This document shows, piece by piece, positions 24,942 through 32,633 of a DNA stretch of 45,808 nt. Source of the DNA: a virus. A program made the translations under genes and the position numbers. How positions within the stretch are numbered: the stretch's first letter is position 1; each line of letters starts with the position of its first letter. The notes under the pieces are model-generated. The model was not told where the DNA came from, ran no database searches, and worked only from the letters and a program-made list of their open reading frames with translations. The stretch is from positions 1-45,808 of the IMG/VR virus record IMGVR_UViG_3300025818_004904, one strand, 5' to 3'.

Positions 24942-25399
24942 GTGTTCTGGAAGAGCATCCGTGGCAAACCCTTAACGGCAATGAAGTCGAAGATATACGG
25001 GACAAAATAAAAGAATATTGTTCCAAGGGCAAATACACTTTACACATTGGAAGTGATACAAAGCCACACAGTGATTCCACTACCCTAATCACAACTATCT
25101 GCTTTAGAGAGCAAAGCAAAGGAGCAGTCGTCTTTTATCAAAAGCAAAAGATAAAGTTCTTTACCAACGTGTTGGAGCGATTGCTACACGAAGTTGCGGT
25201 CTCGCTACAGGTCGCCGAAGAGGTAAGGGAAGCAACAGGCATATCACCAACCATTCACGCAGATGTAAATCCTAATGAACAAAACTTAAGTAATCGAGTA
25301 GCTGATGCTATAATGGGTATGATCAAAGGAATGGGATACCCAGTCCTTATTAAACCAGATGCTTGGGCAGCAGACATCGCCGATATGTACACGAGGTGA
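24938..25399 (+). CDS. RNase H-like protein of YkuK (DUF458) type
   Basis: YTLHIGSDTKPHSDSTTLIT, a central helix with LLHEVAVSLQVAEEV, then IHADVNPNEQNLSNR and VLIKPDAWAADIAD match the YkuK-type RNase H fold. Asp residues in GSD, HAD and KPDAW could form the metal site. The family's substrate is not well known. GTG start overlaps the previous stop. Confidence 0.78.
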   Translation: MSVLEEHPWQTLNGNEVEDIRDKIKEYCSKGKYTLHIGSDTKPHSDSTTLITTICFREQSKGAVVFYQKQKIKFFTNVLERLLHEVAVSLQVAEEVREATGISPTIHADVNPNEQNLSNRVADAIMGMIKGMGYPVLIKPDAWAADIADMYTR

Positions 25400-25401
25400 C
25401 A

Positions 25402-25665
25402 TTGAATATAAAAAGTAATAAGAGAAATCAATTCTTACTTTTCTGTGCTAACGAAAACTTTACATTATCACACACAAATACACTTTTAGAAGAAAGGATG
25501 ATGGCTAGTGTTTGCGAAGAAGAATGGGCTTTATGGACAAACTACTACCAACCTCTCGCAGAGAGTTACCCAATATACGAGAAAGAAATTATCTACAATG
25601 ATCGCTCGCTTGCTTGGTTTGCCAAGGATCTAAAGAAGCGACACAACAAAGACACTATCTCTTGA
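25402..25665 (+). CDS. Hypothetical protein, 87 aa, TTG start
   Basis: NIKSNKRNQFLLFCANENF at the start, with Trp/Tyr-rich middle. TTG 25402 follows CGAGG; GTG 25396, which overlaps the upstream stop, is equally possible. Not recognised. Confidence 0.6.
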   Translation: MNIKSNKRNQFLLFCANENFTLSHTNTLLEERMMASVCEEEWALWTNYYQPLAESYPIYEKEIIYNDRSLAWFAKDLKKRHNKDTIS

Positions 25666-25676
25666 AAGGAGATAAA

Positions 25677-26039
25677 ATGGATTTTCAAAAGCACACAGAG
25701 AACTTCAAGATTTTCTGCCGCAACAACCGCCTTCGTCTTAAGGAAGCTGGTGACGGACTTCCAATCGCCAAAGCCATCGGCAAGTTCTCGGAAGATCACT
25801 TCTATTGTAATTTTAGAGAAGGAACAATCGGTGTATATGTTACACGAGAGAGCCAACGGCAGTTTACTTATCTAAACAAGAAACTAATTAAACTTGGTTG
25901 TGAACCAACCCAAGTGGGTGATTTTGAGGGCTGCTACGATCTAGAGTGGATGAACATCCCACCCGTCGCTCGCCTACTCAAGATTAGAAAAGGGGCTGCG
26001 AAGGTCAAGGACCCATCGTGGCTAAGGAACAATGAGTAA
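25677..26039 (+). CDS. Hypothetical protein, 120 aa
   Basis: A basic soluble protein. RNNRLRLKEAGDGLPIAKAI and later GTIGVYVTRESQRQFTYLN suggest a small alpha/beta fold. AAAGGAGATAAAATG gives a strong start. Not recognised. Confidence 0.72.
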   Translation: MDFQKHTENFKIFCRNNRLRLKEAGDGLPIAKAIGKFSEDHFYCNFREGTIGVYVTRESQRQFTYLNKKLIKLGCEPTQVGDFEGCYDLEWMNIPPVARLLKIRKGAAKVKDPSWLRNNE

Positions 26040-26241
26040 AAATGAACTAGATCCAAAGACTTTGGGCGAGAAGTATCTTATGGAGGTGCTCCATTCTGAC
26101 GACCCAAAATTTTTACGTAGCATGGTACTGGAAATCTTGGTGGTGATGTCGCACGTATATAAGAGAATGCAACTTCACGTAATGCTTCACCCCGTTTTCT
26201 TTTTCGCCGGATTTTTAACTTGCTATTTTCTAACAAGGTAG
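26032..26241 (+). CDS. Small C-terminally anchored membrane protein, 69 aa
   Basis: Soluble acidic first half, then one membrane segment at the C-terminus (PVFFFAGFLTCYFLT). Overlaps the upstream gene by eight bases; the promoter at 26220 lies inside its last codons. Confidence 0.66.
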   Translation: MSKNELDPKTLGEKYLMEVLHSDDPKFLRSMVLEILVVMSHVYKRMQLHVMLHPVFFFAGFLTCYFLTR

Positions 26242-26247
26242 TATAAT
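26220..26247 (+). promoter_or_regulatory. Probable sigma-70-type promoter
   Basis: TTGCTA at 26220-26225, a 16-bp spacer and consensus TATAAT at 26242-26247, about 26 bp before ATG 26273. Confidence 0.65.
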
Positions 26248-26272
26248 CGGGGCACAAAGAAAGGAGCCTAAG

Positions 26273-26512
26273 ATGGCTACACGACCCGGACGACTTCTCG
26301 ACAAAACATTCACCTCGTTCACCGAAGCGAGCGGCCGCCTCGAAGACACGATCAATTGGGTCCTTCGGGCAGAGGCTTTGGCTAATGAGTTTGAGCCCGG
26401 CTGTAAGGCAGAGGTCTCGCTCCATCTGTTGGGTAAGGTATTAGAAAAAGCACACAAAGAGTTGGACAAAGCGTCCGCCGAACTAGCAAAGGAGGTTTTT
26501 GGAGATGAGTAA
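26273..26512 (+). CDS. Small helical protein, 79 aa
   Basis: Basic start (ATRPGRLLDKTF) then helices with regular Leu/Glu/Lys spacing. AAAGGAGCC ribosome-binding site and its own promoter. GGAGG near its end serves the next gene. Not recognised. Confidence 0.7.
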   Translation: MATRPGRLLDKTFTSFTEASGRLEDTINWVLRAEALANEFEPGCKAEVSLHLLGKVLEKAHKELDKASAELAKEVFGDE

Positions 26513-26705
26513 AGAGTTTTTCCCCGTCTTCGACGAGCAGAAATTCGGGGAAGACATAGGAAGAATATTAGATAAGTTTCAGTTTTCCGACGAAACTCGT
26601 CGCCAAATTTTTTTACAGATAATGGAATACGCAACAGAGAATGCCCGCTTTGTACAGGAGCCGGCAACCCAAAGAAAGGCAATCAAAAATGACAACAACA
26701 GATAA
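26505..26705 (+). CDS. Small hypothetical protein, 66 aa
   Basis: SKEFFPVFDEQKFGEDIGRI is followed by helices. ATG 26505 lies nine bases after GGAGG at 26491-26495. Overlaps both neighbours by 8-17 bases. Not recognised. Confidence 0.63.
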   Translation: MSKEFFPVFDEQKFGEDIGRILDKFQFSDETRRQIFLQIMEYATENARFVQEPATQRKAIKNDNNR

Positions 26706-26928
26706 AGACTTTGAAAAGAGCGTCAAGGAGTTCGTAAATCGCTTGACAGAGATTGAGAATGAGATCACAATCCTTCGACAAGATCGTTCGGAACTGTTCG
26801 CAGAGATGAAGAACAAGTTAGACACTCGTTCATTCCGAGCAGCCCTCAAGATCCACAATCTACAAACGTCAACCCCAGATCAATATTCTTTACAGAAAAT
26901 CCTGAGCGTTTTGGAAACTGCTGAATAG
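26689..26928 (+). CDS. GapR/DUF2312-like small protein, 79 aa
   Basis: The segment VNRLTEIENEITILRQDRSE with LFAEMKNKLDTRSFRAALKI resembles GapR-type (DUF2312) DNA-binding helical proteins, which have a coiled coil followed by a basic helix. Similarity is by eye and moderate. ATG 26689 has AAGAAAGG upstream. Confidence 0.6.
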   Translation: MTTTDKDFEKSVKEFVNRLTEIENEITILRQDRSELFAEMKNKLDTRSFRAALKIHNLQTSTPDQYSLQKILSVLETAE

Positions 26929-26951
26929 TTATAATACTATGGGGTAGCGCA

Positions 26952-27491
26952 GTGAACATATGCATTGGTCTTTACAAAGGCGAGGGACGCCTACATAACG
27001 CCATCGTAAGGCGCTGGACCAAGAGCATCTACTCACACGCAGAAATGATCCTACCCGATAGAACCTCCATAACTATTTTCCCGTTTAGTCTGAAAGGCAT
27101 CCGACGAGAACCATTCAAAATGAAAGACGAGAAGGACTGGGATTTTATCTGCGTACCAGTAAATCCTCACCAACTCTCAATCATCGAAAGGTTCTATGAA
27201 GACACCAAAGGACAGCAGTATGATTGGACAGGGCTTCTAGCTTCACAACTCGTGCCCTTCCATATCAAACACAAGAACCGCTGGTACTGTTCTGAATGGA
27301 TAGCATATGCCCTACGACTTGCCGGCATTGTGACAAACCTGCACGGAGAAACTGACATGTCTCCCGAAGTTTTGAGCCGCTTGTTACCTATGGGAGCAAG
27401 ATATGAAAACTATGCCGACATACCCGAATCATCAAACTGGAACGACGTCTGGGTTAAAACAACGCATTTTGGACCCGATGAAGAGAGTTAA
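26952..27491 (+). CDS. YiiX-like permuted NlpC/P60 peptidase, GTG start
   Basis: Residues 24-33 (KSIYSHAEMI) place Ser28-His29, and WYCSEWIAYAL puts Cys113 in the C-terminal half. That His-before-Cys order is typical of YiiX-type permuted papain-like enzymes. FYEDTKGQQYDWTGLLASQ matches the family's middle. Likely a cysteine amidase on peptides or lipid-linked substrates. GTG 26952 is required because the nearby ATG 26960 is out of frame; the ribosome-binding site is weak (GGGGTAG). Confidence 0.78.
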   Translation: MNICIGLYKGEGRLHNAIVRRWTKSIYSHAEMILPDRTSITIFPFSLKGIRREPFKMKDEKDWDFICVPVNPHQLSIIERFYEDTKGQQYDWTGLLASQLVPFHIKHKNRWYCSEWIAYALRLAGIVTNLHGETDMSPEVLSRLLPMGARYENYADIPESSNWNDVWVKTTHFGPDEES

Positions 27492-27504
27492 GGAGTCACG
27501 ACCA

Positions 27505-27732
27505 ATGGAAGTTGGCTGTCTCGTTGAAACTACCGACAAAATCTTCACACTGCCTTCTCACAACGAAATAGATGGCATCCATGACATCCTAGACAAAGGA
27601 ACAGTAGGCATCATTGTGAAGCGTCCAACCCACGGCAAACCACGTCAATACTTGATAAACTTTGTTGGTGGTAGAGAATATTGGATGTTTAGCAACGAAA
27701 TCCAACCGTACATGGGAGAAAAAAATGTTTGA
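27505..27732 (+). CDS. GDLV-family small protein, 75 aa
   Basis: MEVGCLVETTDKIFTLP at the start, GTVGIIVKRPTHG in the middle and WMFSNEIQPYM near the end follow the family order. AAGGAG lies ten bases before the ATG. Overlaps the nuclease gene by eight bases. Confidence 0.74.
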   Translation: MEVGCLVETTDKIFTLPSHNEIDGIHDILDKGTVGIIVKRPTHGKPRQYLINFVGGREYWMFSNEIQPYMGEKNV

Positions 27733-28063
27733 ATACTACGCAAAAGTTTTAAAGATAGTTGATGGCGATACAATTGATGTGTTGGTCGATTTAGGGATGG
27801 GCGTTCATCGCAAGGAGCGCTTACGTTTTTCCCGCATTAATGCTTGGGAAGTCCGTGGGGAGCACAAAGAAAAAGGCAAGCTCGCAAAGGCTAGAGTTGC
27901 CGAACTTATTCCTGTTGGTCAAAAAATTATTATTAAAACTGAGAAAGATAAAAGAGGGAAGTTCGGACGGTATCTAGCAGAGATTATTATCTTAGATGAC
28001 GACGAAACCAACTTAAACGATTTGCTTCTATACGAAGGACACGCTGTCCTTTATAATAAATAA
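27725..28063 (+). CDS. Staphylococcal-nuclease-like (thermonuclease) protein
   Basis: A 112-aa SNase-fold enzyme. IVDGDTIDVLVDLGMG near residue 11, RLRFSRINAWEVRG (Arg34 and Glu42 region) and KRGKFGRYLAEI (Arg82) are the three active-site blocks. The likely role is degradation of host nucleic acid or processing of DNA. No signal peptide is seen, so it acts inside the cell. GGGAGAAAA precedes the ATG. Confidence 0.9.
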   Translation: MFEYYAKVLKIVDGDTIDVLVDLGMGVHRKERLRFSRINAWEVRGEHKEKGKLAKARVAELIPVGQKIIIKTEKDKRGKFGRYLAEIIILDDDETNLNDLLLYEGHAVLYNK

Positions 28064-28078
28064 AAGAAAGGAGCCACC

Positions 28079-28237
28079 ATGGCTGCACGTAAAGGCAACA
28101 AAGTTGCACTCAAGGCTAAGAAGCCAAAGAAGACCCGTCAAGGGAATGGAACTCACTCTAAGTTTCCTGGGAAGGGATCTGATCCTTCAAAGGTAAGCAA
28201 GGGTTACCGCAAGAAGTATCGGGGGCAGGGACGATGA
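28079..28237 (+). CDS. Small very basic protein, 52 aa
   Basis: Nearly half of the residues are Lys, Arg or Gly (ARKGNKVALKAKKPKKTRQG at the start). Likely a nucleic-acid-binding protein or ribosome-associated peptide. AAAGGAGCC gives a strong start. The stop overlaps the next ATG. It follows a TAATAAATAAA stretch that resembles, but does not match well, a T4-type late promoter. Confidence 0.72.
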   Translation: MAARKGNKVALKAKKPKKTRQGNGTHSKFPGKGSDPSKVSKGYRKKYRGQGR

Positions 28238-28515
28238 ATATTAACTTCCAAAGGATTTATGAAGACGAGGTTCAGGAAGTCACGAAGGATAATCTTAATT
28301 TGTCCCGTCATTTTACAGAATTGTCTCAAGATCATCAGCGACTATTCGAGGACTTGGTGACGGCTGGGTACAACCTAGCCCTGCAAGACGCCCTAGATCC
28401 AGAAGTTTTGGAGGAAACGGCTGCTCTATCCCGTGAGATGAGCGACCAACTCAGCAGCTTCTCAGGACTAGTTAAAGGTTTCTTGATCGCCAAGAAACTA
28501 GAGAGTGAAGACTAA
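28234..28515 (+). CDS. Helical protein, 93 aa
   Basis: Acidic and helical (LALQDALDPEVLEETAALSR). Start and end overlap neighbours (ATGA; 11 bases). Not recognised. Confidence 0.66.
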   Translation: MNINFQRIYEDEVQEVTKDNLNLSRHFTELSQDHQRLFEDLVTAGYNLALQDALDPEVLEETAALSREMSDQLSSFSGLVKGFLIAKKLESED

Positions 28516-28834
28516 TTATAAACAGGGCGATCTGGTAAGGTTCGTTCAGAACAATGGTTGGAGTATGTGTCTTCCAACCGACACAAACGGAGGTTACGGA
28601 AAAGAGGTAAGAGAATATGTTATAACAGCAATTCCTTTGGATTTCTTCGATGCGTTTTATGATTTAGAAGAAAAACTAGGGTTGATCGTCAAAGTGATCA
28701 GAAACAAGCTGGAACAACCGCTCGGTTATCAAGTACAAGTTGGTAAAGACGTTTTATATTTTAGATCAGTTTTAGCCGAAAAATACTTTAGACCTGTGGG
28801 AGAACCAACTGATGAAAGTAGGGGATCACGTTAG
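28505..28834 (+). CDS. GDLV-family protein, 109 aa, GTG start
   Basis: YKQGDLVRFVQNNGWSM at the start and KLGLIVKVIRNK in the second half; a roughly 45-residue insertion separates the two. The end (LAEKYFRPVGEPTDE) differs from the LEVS ending. GTG start overlaps the upstream gene. Overlaps the next paralog by 23 bases. Confidence 0.74.
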   Translation: MKTNYKQGDLVRFVQNNGWSMCLPTDTNGGYGKEVREYVITAIPLDFFDAFYDLEEKLGLIVKVIRNKLEQPLGYQVQVGKDVLYFRSVLAEKYFRPVGEPTDESRGSR

Positions 28835-28979
28835 ATTTAAGACGTTTGACTGTGAAGAAGAATGGAAGACTGGAATTCTAGTTCGTTATGACGAGTTTCT
28901 CAGAGTCGGTGAGATTGTAAAAGGTGAGTTTACTTTTTATGCTCCCCGCAGGTTGATCGAACCAATGGGATTTCTGTAA
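28812..28979 (+). CDS. GDLV-family small protein, 55 aa
   Basis: MKVGDHVRFKTFDCEEEWKT followed by GILVRYDEF and FYAPRRLIEPMG. Compact version of the family directly after a longer member. GTGGGAG lies before the ATG. Confidence 0.75.
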   Translation: MKVGDHVRFKTFDCEEEWKTGILVRYDEFLRVGEIVKGEFTFYAPRRLIEPMGFL

Positions 28980-29053
28980 TGAAACTAGATGCGCTTGAAC
29001 TATTACTTTTACTCACCGTTTTATTATATTGTGCAAAACTATATGGTTATTAG
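28979..29053 (+). CDS. Possible hydrophobic peptide, 24 aa
   Basis: Short ORF (ALELLLLLTVLLYCAKLYGY) starting in TAATG and overlapping the next gene in another frame. Could be a small membrane peptide or a leader for the lipoprotein gene. Weak evidence. Confidence 0.3.
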   Translation: MKLDALELLLLLTVLLYCAKLYGY

Positions 29054-29297
29054 AACACTCTTACTAGGTCTCGTGTTGTCGTTTAGTTGTACAACGACGC
29101 CGCTGAAACCCGTCCCTAAACAGTGCGAAGACAGTTGTCAAGCCGTACTTGATGCCCGTGATGATACGATGAAAAAGTTCCGAACTTTATGTATGGGACT
29201 TGCTTACGTCGCAGCACGTCATTACGACGACGAGAACATTCGCCAAGAAGTTAATGAAGGGATGAGAGTTTGCTCTTACGTTTACGGGAGTAGATAA
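29043..29297 (+). CDS. Putative small lipoprotein, 84 aa
   Basis: RTLLLGLVLSFSC is a signal peptide ending in Cys, then TTTPLKPVPKQCEDSC, a Pro-rich exported start typical of outer-membrane lipoproteins or o-spanins. The lipobox (SFSC) is not canonical. ATG 29043 gives the cleanest signal; an in-frame start at 28989 would add 18 residues. Likely periplasmic. Confidence 0.62.
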   Translation: MVIRTLLLGLVLSFSCTTTPLKPVPKQCEDSCQAVLDARDDTMKKFRTLCMGLAYVAARHYDDENIRQEVNEGMRVCSYVYGSR

Positions 29298-29609
29298 GTG
29301 ATAGAAGAATACCTAACATATCTGTATGCTTTTACACAGTCGTTGGTATTCTTTATTTATTACCCTCACTTGATGAGCATCTGGAGGTCGCCTAGAGCCG
29401 AAGCTATTAACGTCCCAGCCCAATTCACATTCTTCTGTATTGGAGCAATTTCAGGACTATATATGTATATAGTAAACGGCGATCACCTCGCTACACTGGT
29501 TATATGTGGGCATATTTTCATCGGTAACCTTGCTTCTGCGGTGATGGCTTTTTATAAGCAACGGAAAGGCAGAATAGATGACCGAAGAAAAGAAGAAGAA
29601 GCCTCGTAA
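29298..29609 (+). CDS. Three-segment membrane protein, PQ-loop-like
   Basis: Three hydrophobic segments; the first holds FFIYYPHLMSIWRSPRAEAI, close to the SWEET/PQ-loop pattern (Y-x-P-Q, S-x-x-x-x-I). The tail is charged. A small SemiSWEET-like transporter half is possible but not certain. GTG start follows the previous stop directly. Confidence 0.58.
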   Translation: MIEEYLTYLYAFTQSLVFFIYYPHLMSIWRSPRAEAINVPAQFTFFCIGAISGLYMYIVNGDHLATLVICGHIFIGNLASAVMAFYKQRKGRIDDRRKEEEAS

Positions 29610-29892
29610 GGATAGAATACGGGCAAAAAAGAAAACATATAAACTAACCAAGCGTCACGTAGAGATGATACGCTCACAGAAAGGCAAGATGTCTGTTCGC
29701 AAAACCGCTAAATGGTTTCAGGAACAAACTCACTACATTTATAAAGTGTCTCCCTCAATGGTTCATCACATTTTCAGTGGCAGACGACATGCCCAGAAGG
29801 AAGACCAAGTATCTATCTACGATTTGATTGCTGAAGATATGACTGAAGAACAACTTGAGAACCTAGATCCAAAGAAAGTTAACTATGATTAA
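29578..29892 (+). CDS. Helix-turn-helix protein, 104 aa
   Basis: A Lys-rich N-terminus is followed by LTKRHVEMIRSQKG, VRKTAKWFQEQ and VSPSMVHHIFSGRRHA, a resolvase/HNH-associated type of HTH that reads as DNA binding. The C-terminus is acidic. Likely a regulator or part of one. Overlaps the upstream gene by 32 bases. Confidence 0.66.
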   Translation: MTEEKKKKPRKDRIRAKKKTYKLTKRHVEMIRSQKGKMSVRKTAKWFQEQTHYIYKVSPSMVHHIFSGRRHAQKEDQVSIYDLIAEDMTEEQLENLDPKKVNYD

Positions 29893-30145
29893 AGCATATT
29901 TTATTTTTCTCGCTGCCCTTTTAACGGCGGACTTGACGAGCCCAGAAGCCGTTTATGGTGGGCAGATAAGCAGACACCAAGACCTTAGAAAAGCGGAACA
30001 AATCACACAAATTCTAAAGAACCAGAATCAGAGAACTATCTCTCTCATTCTCCGCAAAATGAAGTGGACTTACTACTCGAACTATGCCCGTGAACGGCGG
30101 AGAAACAAACAATGTCGAAAGACAGTTTATCAAATGCTCCACTAA
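29885..30145 (+). CDS. Putative secreted small protein, 86 aa
   Basis: The first 22 residues (IKAYFIFLAALLTADLTSP) look like a signal peptide; the rest is very basic (NYARERRRNKQCRK). Overlaps the HTH gene by eight bases. Not recognised. Confidence 0.62.
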   Translation: MIKAYFIFLAALLTADLTSPEAVYGGQISRHQDLRKAEQITQILKNQNQRTISLILRKMKWTYYSNYARERRRNKQCRKTVYQMLH

Positions 30146-30191
30146 TACCGCACTTTTTTTGTTAATTTATAAAAAAGAACGAATTTAAAAC

Positions 30192-30219
30192 TTGACGTAC
30201 TCCCTGTCGGTGATAATAT
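30192..30219 (+). promoter_or_regulatory. Sigma-70-type promoter, conserved cassette 6
   Basis: TTGACG at 30192-30197, a 16-bp spacer and TAATAT at 30214-30219 with TGA extended -10, then GATGTAAGGGAGA before ATG 30242. Confidence 0.86.
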
Positions 30220-30241
30220 AAGATGTAAGGGAGATACAGAT

Positions 30242-31150
30242 ATGGGTTATCGCACTAATCAATGTTCTTCTTGTGCCGGCTGGGGTCACAATCGTCGTGG
30301 TTGCCCTGAGGTCAAAGCGGCTTATGAGAAGGTACTCAAGCTCTGTGTTAAGTATGGCATTGAGCTTGAGCCTGATGCTAGCTACTCCGAAGTGATTAAG
30401 CCGCTCAGAGAAAAGCAGATGGCAGCCCATGGTGTCAACGACTACTATGAGATTCACCACATTGATCACGAAGAGCACATCAGCTATTGGGAAACCACCA
30501 GCTTTATGGAGCAACGTGAGCGTCTTGCTGCCGCTGCCCGACGTAGAGAGCGAGGTAAAAAGCGTCAATGTAGCTTCTGCGGCAGGACTGGTCACAACCG
30601 TCGCAACTGCCCAGAGAAGGAAGCTCACATCCGTGAGTGCCGTGCGATGAAGTCCCTGGCTCACCGAGTTGCTCGTATGACCTTTGAGGCTGCTGGTATT
30701 GTGCCTGGTGCTCTGATTCAGTACCGTGAGTATGACTATACCACCAGAGACTATGTTGATCGTGTCGGCTTGGTTCAGGGCATTGACTGGTCCCAGATTG
30801 GTCAGCAGGATACTAAGAATAGCAGCGGCTTGGGCAATGTGCTTGAATACTGGGTCTTCCGTGGCAGCAAAAGCATTATCATCAAAGACCACGAAGGTCG
30901 CACTCGCAACATTGCGGTTCCCCGAAACATTGAACAACAGAGTAGTTATTTCGGCGACATGCACAACCAGTTCAGTTTGATCTGCCCCGTTCACGGTTCC
31001 CGTGTGAATCTTGATGGCTACGAGGGAGATAGCAAGTTCCCCGTCAGTATGCCAGTCTATATGTGGGGTGCCAAGTGGATGAACAAGCGATTCGGCAACA
31101 AAGTTATTAAGGCTATCAAAGAGGTTGGTAGCGAACTCATCGTAGCGTAA
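30242..31150 (+). CDS. Double CCHC zinc-knuckle protein, 302 aa
   Basis: Two perfect CX2CX4HX4C zinc knuckles are visible: Cys8-Cys11-His16-Cys21 (CSSCAGWGHNRRGC) and Cys110-Cys113-His118-Cys123 (CSFCGRTGHNRRNC). Such knuckles bind single-stranded RNA or DNA in retroviral and eukaryotic proteins and are rare in phages. The C-terminal 170 residues (from about 130) are unrecognised; EAAGIVPGALIQYREYD followed by DRVGLVQGI faintly recalls a GDLV-type barrel. It sits behind a strong promoter and a purine-rich leader, so it is probably early and abundant. A role in mRNA handling or host takeover is inference. Confidence 0.85.
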   Translation: MGYRTNQCSSCAGWGHNRRGCPEVKAAYEKVLKLCVKYGIELEPDASYSEVIKPLREKQMAAHGVNDYYEIHHIDHEEHISYWETTSFMEQRERLAAAARRRERGKKRQCSFCGRTGHNRRNCPEKEAHIRECRAMKSLAHRVARMTFEAAGIVPGALIQYREYDYTTRDYVDRVGLVQGIDWSQIGQQDTKNSSGLGNVLEYWVFRGSKSIIIKDHEGRTRNIAVPRNIEQQSSYFGDMHNQFSLICPVHGSRVNLDGYEGDSKFPVSMPVYMWGAKWMNKRFGNKVIKAIKEVGSELIVA

Positions 31151-31161
31151 GGAGAAAAGCT

Positions 31162-31338
31162 ATGGAAAAAGAAGTACTTATCGCACGTATCGAAGCCTTT
31201 GACATTGTTTGGAAAGAGGCGGAACGGCTGTCCCCAGGTGGCTACGAGCACCTCATGAGCACTGAAGATTTTTGGGACCCCTTCCTTCACAACGAATTTC
31301 AAACCCGCCGTGGATGGCATAAGCTTGGGAGCGCATAA
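31162..31338 (+). CDS. Small hypothetical protein, 58 aa
   Basis: Acidic-basic mix with FDIVWKEAERLSPGGYEHLM. GTAAGGAGAAAAG before the ATG. Shares one base with the next start (TAATG). Not recognised. Confidence 0.65.
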   Translation: MEKEVLIARIEAFDIVWKEAERLSPGGYEHLMSTEDFWDPFLHNEFQTRRGWHKLGSA

Positions 31339-31451
31339 TGAAAGAGAAATTTGATAAATGGGTCGAGGGTTGGTCAGATGGTACTTTGCTTATCTACTTC
31401 ACCGCTCTGGCTGTCCTTCAAACTTCGGTAGTCATCTTTGTCTTAGGGTGA
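31338..31451 (+). CDS. Single-membrane-segment protein, 37 aa
   Basis: Charged start then one hydrophobic segment (LIYFTALAVLQTSVVIFVLG) to the C-terminus. Coupled to upstream gene by TAATG. Confidence 0.52.
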   Translation: MKEKFDKWVEGWSDGTLLIYFTALAVLQTSVVIFVLG

Positions 31452-31455
31452 TGAA

Positions 31456-31707
31456 ATGAAGAAGATTATTCATGTAAATCAGAATGTCATCCGCCGTAAC
31501 ACAAAACAGGGCACTGACGAGCCAGTCTTGACGGTAAAAACATATAAAGAAAACAATTATGCCCACGAGGCTATAATCAAAACAAAAGATGGTGTAGAAT
31601 TAGGAAGAGTAATCTATAGTCCGCATAAGCCACTAAGTTGTGGAGCAAGAGTCTGGATTGAAACAGACACTGAGACTTCTGACGTAGAGCTTGTTGTGAG
31701 AGGGTAG
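31456..31707 (+). CDS. Small beta-rich protein, 83 aa
   Basis: Lys-rich start (KKIIHVNQNVIRRNTK), then strands ending CGARVWIETDTETSDVELVV. Last gene before the sugar cassette. Not recognised. Confidence 0.66.
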   Translation: MKKIIHVNQNVIRRNTKQGTDEPVLTVKTYKENNYAHEAIIKTKDGVELGRVIYSPHKPLSCGARVWIETDTETSDVELVVRG

Positions 31708-31739
31708 AACTTTATAACTTTAAAGCCTGGAGAAAATAA

Positions 31740-32633
31740 ATGGCTAAATATTTGGTAACTGGTGGTGCTGGATTTATTGGAAGCCACCTCGTTGAACAAC
31801 TCCTGGAAAACGGACATCAAGTTGTCGTCGTAGATGATGAGTCTGCCGATTGTAATGAAGAGTTTTTCTGGAATGATAGGGCAGAGAATCACAAAGTTGA
31901 TATTACAGACTATGAATCTCTTGCTCCATTATTTGAAGGGGTGAAGGGTGTGTTCCACTTCGCTGCCGAAGCAAGGATCCAGCCAGCAATCGAGAACCCA
32001 TCTCGTGCAGCATCTGTCAATGTGCTTGGCACTTGCAATGTTCTTCAGGCAGCAAGAACTCATGGCGTTGAGAGAGTTATTTACTCTGGAACATCTTCAG
32101 CATATGGGCTCAAGAACATTCCTCCATTACGAGAGGATATGCCTAATGACTGTCTCAATCCTTATTCTGTGACAAAGGTCGCAGGTGAAGAGCTATGCAA
32201 AATGTATACTAGGCTCTTTGGATTGAATACCGTTATCCTTCGCTACTTTAATGTCTATGGAGAACGTCAGCCACTTAAAGGTCAGTACGCTCCAGTAGTT
32301 GGGATCTTCCAGCGACAGGTAGCCAACGGGGAAGCTATGACTGTTGTTGGCGACGGTGAGCAGCGTCGTGACTTCACCTATGTGAAGGATGTTGCCAACG
32401 CTAACTTTCTTGCTATGACTTCGGAGAACAGCGAGATCTTTGGCGAGACATTCAACGTTGGCACAGGAACAAATATGTCCGTTCTAGAGCTTGCTGAGCT
32501 AATCGGCAATGAGGTAGTTCATATTCCCGAACGCCTAGGCGAGGCTCGTGCCACCCTTGCAGACATCGGCAAGATTAGGAGTATGCTCGGCTGGGAACCA
32601 ACTATCTCTATTCAAGAATGGCTTACAAATTGA
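31740..32633 (+). CDS. NAD-dependent nucleotide-sugar epimerase (extended SDR)
   Basis: TGGAGFIG at 7-14 is the NAD-binding loop; SGTSSAYG supplies the catalytic Ser/Thr, and Tyr142 with Lys146 (YSVTK) complete the active site. RYFNVYGERQ and DGEQRRDFTYVKDVA match UDP-glucose or UDP-GlcNAc 4-epimerases. At 297 aa it is compact but complete. Its likely role is to make UDP-galactose (or UDP-GalNAc) for the downstream mutase. It overlaps the glycosyltransferase gene by 16 bases. Confidence 0.93.
   Translation: MAKYLVTGGAGFIGSHLVEQLLENGHQVVVVDDESADCNEEFFWNDRAENHKVDITDYESLAPLFEGVKGVFHFAAEARIQPAIENPSRAASVNVLGTCNVLQAARTHGVERVIYSGTSSAYGLKNIPPLREDMPNDCLNPYSVTKVAGEELCKMYTRLFGLNTVILRYFNVYGERQPLKGQYAPVVGIFQRQVANGEAMTVVGDGEQRRDFTYVKDVANANFLAMTSENSEIFGETFNVGTGTNMSVLELAELIGNEVVHIPERLGEARATLADIGKIRSMLGWEPTISIQEWLTN

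Noticed and set aside
26937-26962. GGGGTAGCGCAGTG looks like the start of a tRNA
   Set aside because: No matching acceptor stem, no T-loop (GGTTCGA) and the region is the start of the YiiX-like gene.
30185-30994. 269-aa open frame on the minus strand opposite the zinc-knuckle gene
   Set aside because: Low-complexity translation with no family; the + strand has a strong promoter, ribosome-binding site and two exact zinc knuckles.
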